In this document: positions 18,760 to 22,273 of the stretch, piece after piece | How the letters are laid out: each line of letters starts with the position of its first letter | Position numbering within the stretch: the first letter of the stretch is position 1 | Origin: Cytidiella melzeri | Taxonomy: Eukaryota > Basidiomycota > Agaricomycetes > Polyporales > Irpicaceae | DNA: 22,273 bases | Assembly (NCBI GenBank): GCA_022592445.1 | Contig: JABYQR010000537.1 | Location: 1 to 22,273, forward strand | Direction of reading: 5' to 3' | The notes under the pieces: generated by a model | Database searches by the model: none | What the model saw: only the letters and a program-made list of their open reading frames with translations | Told to the model about the DNA's origin: nothing | Program-made: the position numbers and the translations under genes

Positions 18760-20068
18760 ATAAATGTGATAAGCCCGTCATACGCCTGTGTGGCTAAAAT
18801 CACGGCCTTCCCACTAGAAAAACCTGTTGGGCTCCAGTTGGGCTGCGTAAGCAGCCGTTCAAAGATCAACTTCGGAGTACAGGAGAAGTTAAAAGTGGGA
18901 AGTTCCACCTTCAACCTCTACTTCGACGTGGTCAATATCGACCACTACGACATGGTACTCGGCATGCCGTTCATGCGAGAGCACAACGTGGTGATGGACT
19001 TCACGCAAAATACAATACGATTCGGCACAGACCCCGTGCCTACTCTTGAAGGGGAAGGGACGGACGGGACAATAATGCGTAAGTCCACGCGGGAGCAAAA
19101 GCTCACACCCAAACCTTCAAAAACGGATTGACTATTGAAGGGTGCAAGCCCCCCACCAACTGCATCAGAGCTGGACTCCATAGCAGTGCAAGCAGCGAGC
19201 TCAACTTGTGAACGTTTCCATAATATCACCTTACACAGGCCGAAAGGCCCTCCCGAATTGTCCGAAAAGGACCTACCCCACTTGAGAGCCCACTGGGCTT
19301 CAGACTACGCGGACATCATGTCCGGGGTACCGGAAAAACTACCTCCTATACGTGAAATAAACCACACAATTCCCATCATTGACGAAAGTCATAAATACCG
19401 GTACCGTGCCCAGATGCACTCAAGCCCAAGCTGCTAGAGAAAATCGAAAGATACGAACGAGCAGGATGGTGGACATTCCAAAACGTCCCCCAAGCCGCGC
19501 CAATGCTCTGCCTTCCCAAGAAGGATGGTTCGTTAAGAACCGTATTCGATTGCTGTCAATGAAACAACAATACCGTACACGATGTGTCCCCGTTCCCTGA
19601 CCAGGAACAAATCCGCATGGACGTAGCAAGGGCTAAGTACAGGTCAAAGATTGACCTCTCCGACGCGTACAAACAAGTGCGTATAGTCCCAGAGGACGTC
19701 CACAAGACCGCATTCACTACAGTGTATGGCACAATGCTCAGCCTTGTTATGCAACAAGGAGATTGCAACGCACCATCCACCTTCCAGTGTCTCATGATGC
19801 ACATCTTCCGAGACTACATAGGACACTTCGTCCATGTATACCTCGACGACATATTTGTCTTCTCAGACAGTATTGTCGAGCACGAGGGACACCTCAAACT
19901 TATATTTGAACGCCTCAGGTCCGCCAAATGATATCTCAAGGCATCCAAATGCGACCTTTACTCCGAAAGGATGGACTGTCTGGGTCATATCGTAGACAAT
20001 CGAGGCCTGCATGCAAGTGCTGATAAAATGGCCAAGGTGCGCAGCGCGAGTGGCGCACACCCAGGGAC

Positions 20069-20826
20069 TGTCACGGAGACGGAGCTCGACGTAACAACTA
20101 GGGACACGGAGTGGAAGACGACGACGAGGTGGTGGCAGGCGTATAGCACAATGCTCTCACCAGCTATAGACCTTATACAGATATCTAGCCCAGTAAAGAC
20201 CAAGTTAGTATTGTGACTACCAGCTATGTAGTACAAGAGTGGGTTTGCTTACCTAGCCCAGTAAAGACCAAGAGGTCGAGATGGGGGGCTAGGAGCGTAC
20301 ATGTAGCAGTATATATAGACTTCAGGGACCTGCGCACAGACCATGTTGAGGGCAGGCTTTGCAAGAAGCCGTGTGAACGAAGAACAAAAGAACTACCTAA
20401 AGGAGAACAATAGCTATTGTCTAGACCTTGCCAAGAACTCTACCCGTGAGAGAATCTATCTAAAAGGAGACCAACTATTGTATTCCATTCCCACACCTGT
20501 GAGAACATCCTTTCATACAGAGAACAATAAGGAAAGAACAATAAGGAGCCCATGTGGACAGTATCTATGACGTCAAACCCTAGCTATGGGCTGAGCCATG
20601 TGCTTGTAGCCATGTGGTCTTACTTAAGCTAAGTCACATGCCAGTGTGACGTAGTAGCAAGTAATGTGACCGTGTGGAGCGTCTAAGCCACGTGATACGG
20701 GCGCTTAATAGACGTGCAAAGGAGTTTATGCAGAGAGAATTGAAACTAGGTTGTAGCCCGGAGTTTTACAGATAAAAACAAGAGGTAAATTGCGAAAATT
20801 AAGGGCTAGTCAGGCCATCCATGACA
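20069..20826 (-). repeat. 3' LTR of the right Ty3/Gypsy (chromovirus) element
   Basis: On the minus strand it begins TGTCATGG at 20826, directly after a polypurine tract, and ends CCGTGACA at 20069. The lower edge abuts CCCAGGGAC of the plus-strand reverse transcriptase, which fixes the insertion point. It contains a duplicated AGCCCAGTAAAGACCAAG (about 20188 and 20253). It also shares the TATA box and end sequence with the LTR at 1986-2723. Confidence 0.75.
20310..20317 (-). promoter_or_regulatory. TATA box of the right element LTR
   Basis: TATATATA followed on the minus strand by CTGCTACATG. The position relative to the LTR end matches that in the left LTR. Confidence 0.45.
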
Positions 20827-20845
20827 TTACCCCCCTCCTAAAATC
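20827..20845 (-). other. Polypurine tract for plus-strand DNA priming
   Basis: The minus strand reads TTTTAGGAGGGGGGTAA immediately before the LTR start TGTCATGG. This is the expected place and composition for the second primer of reverse transcription. Confidence 0.7.
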
Positions 20846-20991
20846 AAGCGTCCTCGCGAAGCATCACGGTGCTGTGGTGATAGAGGTCTTCTACCCGTCT
20901 ACAGGGATTCAGCAGAATTGCCCCGATTGTCTAGTCAGAAGGATGCTAGGAAGTTTCTCCCCTTCTGGTGTCGTTGACTCGACGTTACCCG

Positions 20992-22273
20992 TCAGTGTGA
21001 TGTTCTTGAGATATCCAGACCGATGTGTTTGCCTTCATCCCAGCTAAGATCGTATGTAGATGGATAGATCGTGCGAAGGAAAGCGGGATCGGTCTGGGTA
21101 TTGAATTCCCGAAAATGCGAGCGGAGATCCGCGAAGAGTGAAGCTTTGATGACCCGGGGCGCTCCGGGGTTTGCTTTGTAGAAGTTGTCAATCGCTTCTT
21201 GACTATTCTCGAGGTTTTCAACCGGTTCCCAGCTATTGTGTCCGTCTGAATACCCTTCCCATTTGACAAGGAATTGCAATTTCTTCCAACGTCCGTGTAG
21301 CCTGCTGTCTAACACTTTTTCGACGACATACTGTTCTTCTCCTTCTATGACGATAGGATCAGGAGGTGGAGGTACGTCTTTGCCGTTGTCGTGCCAGGGA
21401 CTTAGACGGTTGATATGGAAGACGGGGTGGATTCGGAGATAGCTGGGTAGATCGAGTTTGTAATCGAGATCGCCAATGCGTTCGATGACCTTGTACGGGC
21501 CGAGCTGTCGAGGACCGAGTTTAGGGGTAGCCTGATGAATCTGGACGTTCTTAGCGTTTAGCCATACCATGTCCCCTACTTGGAAGACGCGTGGAGAACG
21601 CTTCTCAGACTCGTAAAGTTGCTTCATCTTTTCTTTGCTTAGACGAAGAGCTGCTTCGGTCTCCTTTCGTACTCGAGCCATATTATCAAGGCGCTCATCG
21701 AGTGAAGGGATATTGCTTCGCTTGCCAACTGGTATGGTGAAGTCGGGGCGATATCCATAGATGACTTCAAACGGTGTTTGGGAGTTACCCGCGTGTACTC
21801 GCGAGTTGAGTGCAAACTCAGCCGCCGGTAGATGATCGACCCAGTCGTCTTGTCGTTGCTGACAGAATAGACGTAGATACTGTTCGATATCCTGGTTTTT
21901 GCGTTTGACTTTGCCATTTCCTTGCGGATGATAGGCGGTCGTAAAACCAGTCTCTATGCCCAGGCGGTGATAGAGCGCACGCATGAAGCGCGCTGCAAAC
22001 TGGGGTCCTCGATCAGAGAACACCTTCTTGGGAATGCCGTGAAGTCGGAATACTTCCTTGTAGTGTAGATCGGCAATCCCCTCAGCGTTAACCTTAGTGG
22101 TCGTAGGGATCATGTGTGTTTGATCAGAGTAATGGTCAACGTAGACCGCGATCAAATCAAATCCCTTAGAAGGTGGTAGCTGAGTGATGAGATCTACTCC
22201 GACGTGTTCCCAAGGTCTGGCCAGAGTTTCCTGAGGCTGTAGTACTGCTTTAGGGTGCGGAGCTGACTTATAG
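20992..22273 (-). CDS. Integrase and chromodomain end of a Ty3/Gypsy pol polyprotein, partial
   Basis: The frame is open from the right edge to a stop at 20992 with no internal stop (at least 427 codons). Order on the minus strand: catalytic core starting with GVDLITQLPPSKGFDL (first Asp), FSDRGPQFAARF (second Asp), and YHPQGNGKVKRKNQDIEQYL where the third catalytic residue is expected. Next come the GPY/F module (LGPRQLGPYKVIERIGDLDY, then HPVFHINRLSPW) and a chromodomain (EKVLDSRLHGRWKKLQFLVK, then WEGYSDGHNSWEPVENL). Integrases of this kind join element DNA to the host genome, and the chromodomain is thought to steer them to marked chromatin. The residue exactly 36 after the second Asp is Lys (codon at 21904-21906) instead of Glu, so catalysis is probably lost although the frame is intact. 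The stop is followed by about 150 bases and then the polypurine tract. Confidence 0.85.
   Translation of the reverse strand, partial: YKSAPHPKAVLQPQETLARPWEHVGVDLITQLPPSKGFDLIAVYVDHYSDQTHMIPTTTKVNAEGIADLHYKEVFRLHGIPKKVFSDRGPQFAARFMRALYHRLGIETGFTTAYHPQGNGKVKRKNQDIEQYLRLFCQQRQDDWVDHLPAAEFALNSRVHAGNSQTPFEVIYGYRPDFTIPVGKRSNIPSLDERLDNMARVRKETEAALRLSKEKMKQLYESEKRSPRVFQVGDMVWLNAKNVQIHQATPKLGPRQLGPYKVIERIGDLDYKLDLPSYLRIHPVFHINRLSPWHDNGKDVPPPPDPIVIEGEEQYVVEKVLDSRLHGRWKKLQFLVKWEGYSDGHNSWEPVENLENSQEAIDNFYKANPGAPRVIKASLFADLRSHFREFNTQTDPAFLRTIYPSTYDLSWDEGKHIGLDISRTSH

Larger units (their letters stand above)
15202..20068 (+). pseudogene. Ty3/Gypsy-like gag-pol, decayed and truncated in reverse transcriptase
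   Basis: A single reading frame runs from the ATG at 15202 to about 19420. It is broken by TGA at 16474, 17113, 17290, 18307 and 19129 and by TAG at 17812. A frameshift near 19420-19435 moves it to a second frame with TGA at 19558 and 19929. Order: a charged N-terminal region with a likely coiled coil (about 15780-15960), a gag capsid region (16600-17115), a zinc knuckle with an altered last residue (17536-17577), an acidic linker, an aspartic protease with LLDTGSS (DTGSS at 18745-18759), and reverse transcriptase with LPKKDG, DLSDAYKQVRI and the catalytic YLDD (19839-19850). After KVR near 20042 a few extra bases shift the frame again. The coding sense stops at 20068, where another element has inserted. 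RNase H and integrase are missing. Confidence 0.8.

Overview
The window looks like accessory, transposon-rich nuclear DNA of a filamentous basidiomycete. The reasons are 45-65 nt introns with GTGAGT/GTAAGT donors, an agaricomycete-style secreted single-pass membrane protein, Ty3/Gypsy elements with a chromodomain integrase, and an orphan protein family that I recognise from Agaricomycetes. The retroelements remind me most of Rhizoctonia/Ceratobasidium (Cantharellales); that placement is from memory and is not proven here.

Layout. 1-2723: 5' half of a minus-strand Ty3/Gypsy element (5' LTR at 1986-2723, a decayed extra ORF, then a frameshifted gag that runs off the left edge). 2725-3290: remains of other LTR-type repeats, including a short GATAAGCGC-motif array. 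3337-4155: broken copy of a conserved basidiomycete orphan gene. 4459-6351: an ~80 bp tandem repeat, a pair of inverted repeats with tRNA-like box A/B motifs, and a poly-A run; no convincing gene. 7005-8446 (minus) and 8877-13522 (plus): two intact-looking, divergently transcribed host genes that share a 430 bp promoter region. 14087-15128: nested LTR fragments. 15202-20068: a decayed plus-strand gag-pol. It is cut at 20068 by a second minus-strand Ty3/Gypsy element, whose 3' LTR (20069-20826) and integrase/chromodomain region (20992-22273) run off the right edge.

The outstanding object is the gene at 8877-13522. It can be read as 21 exons and 20 introns with an open frame of 1181 codons. Every intron is in phase 2, so every internal exon has a length divisible by three. 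After a signal-peptide exon it has one 12 nt exon and four 27 nt microexons separated by 56 nt introns. It then has four tandem copies of a three-exon cassette (called B, C and A here) and a truncated fifth. Introns at equivalent positions are almost or exactly identical, so the gene grew by duplicating whole exon-intron blocks. The product is predicted to be secreted. It alternates Asn-Ser-Thr-rich linkers, acidic helical stretches with dibasic sites, and short glycine-containing hydrophobic segments with a basic end. I know no described family for it. Because of the all-phase-2 layout, any exon could be skipped without loss of frame, while retaining any intron gives a stop codon at the donor site.

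The neighbouring minus-strand gene encodes a signal-peptide/Cys/Trp ectodomain, one membrane helix and a long Ser/Pro-rich tail. Everything else is mostly dead transposon. In the plus-strand gag-pol, all but one of the in-frame stops are TGA, as expected from CGA to TGA deamination at CpG.
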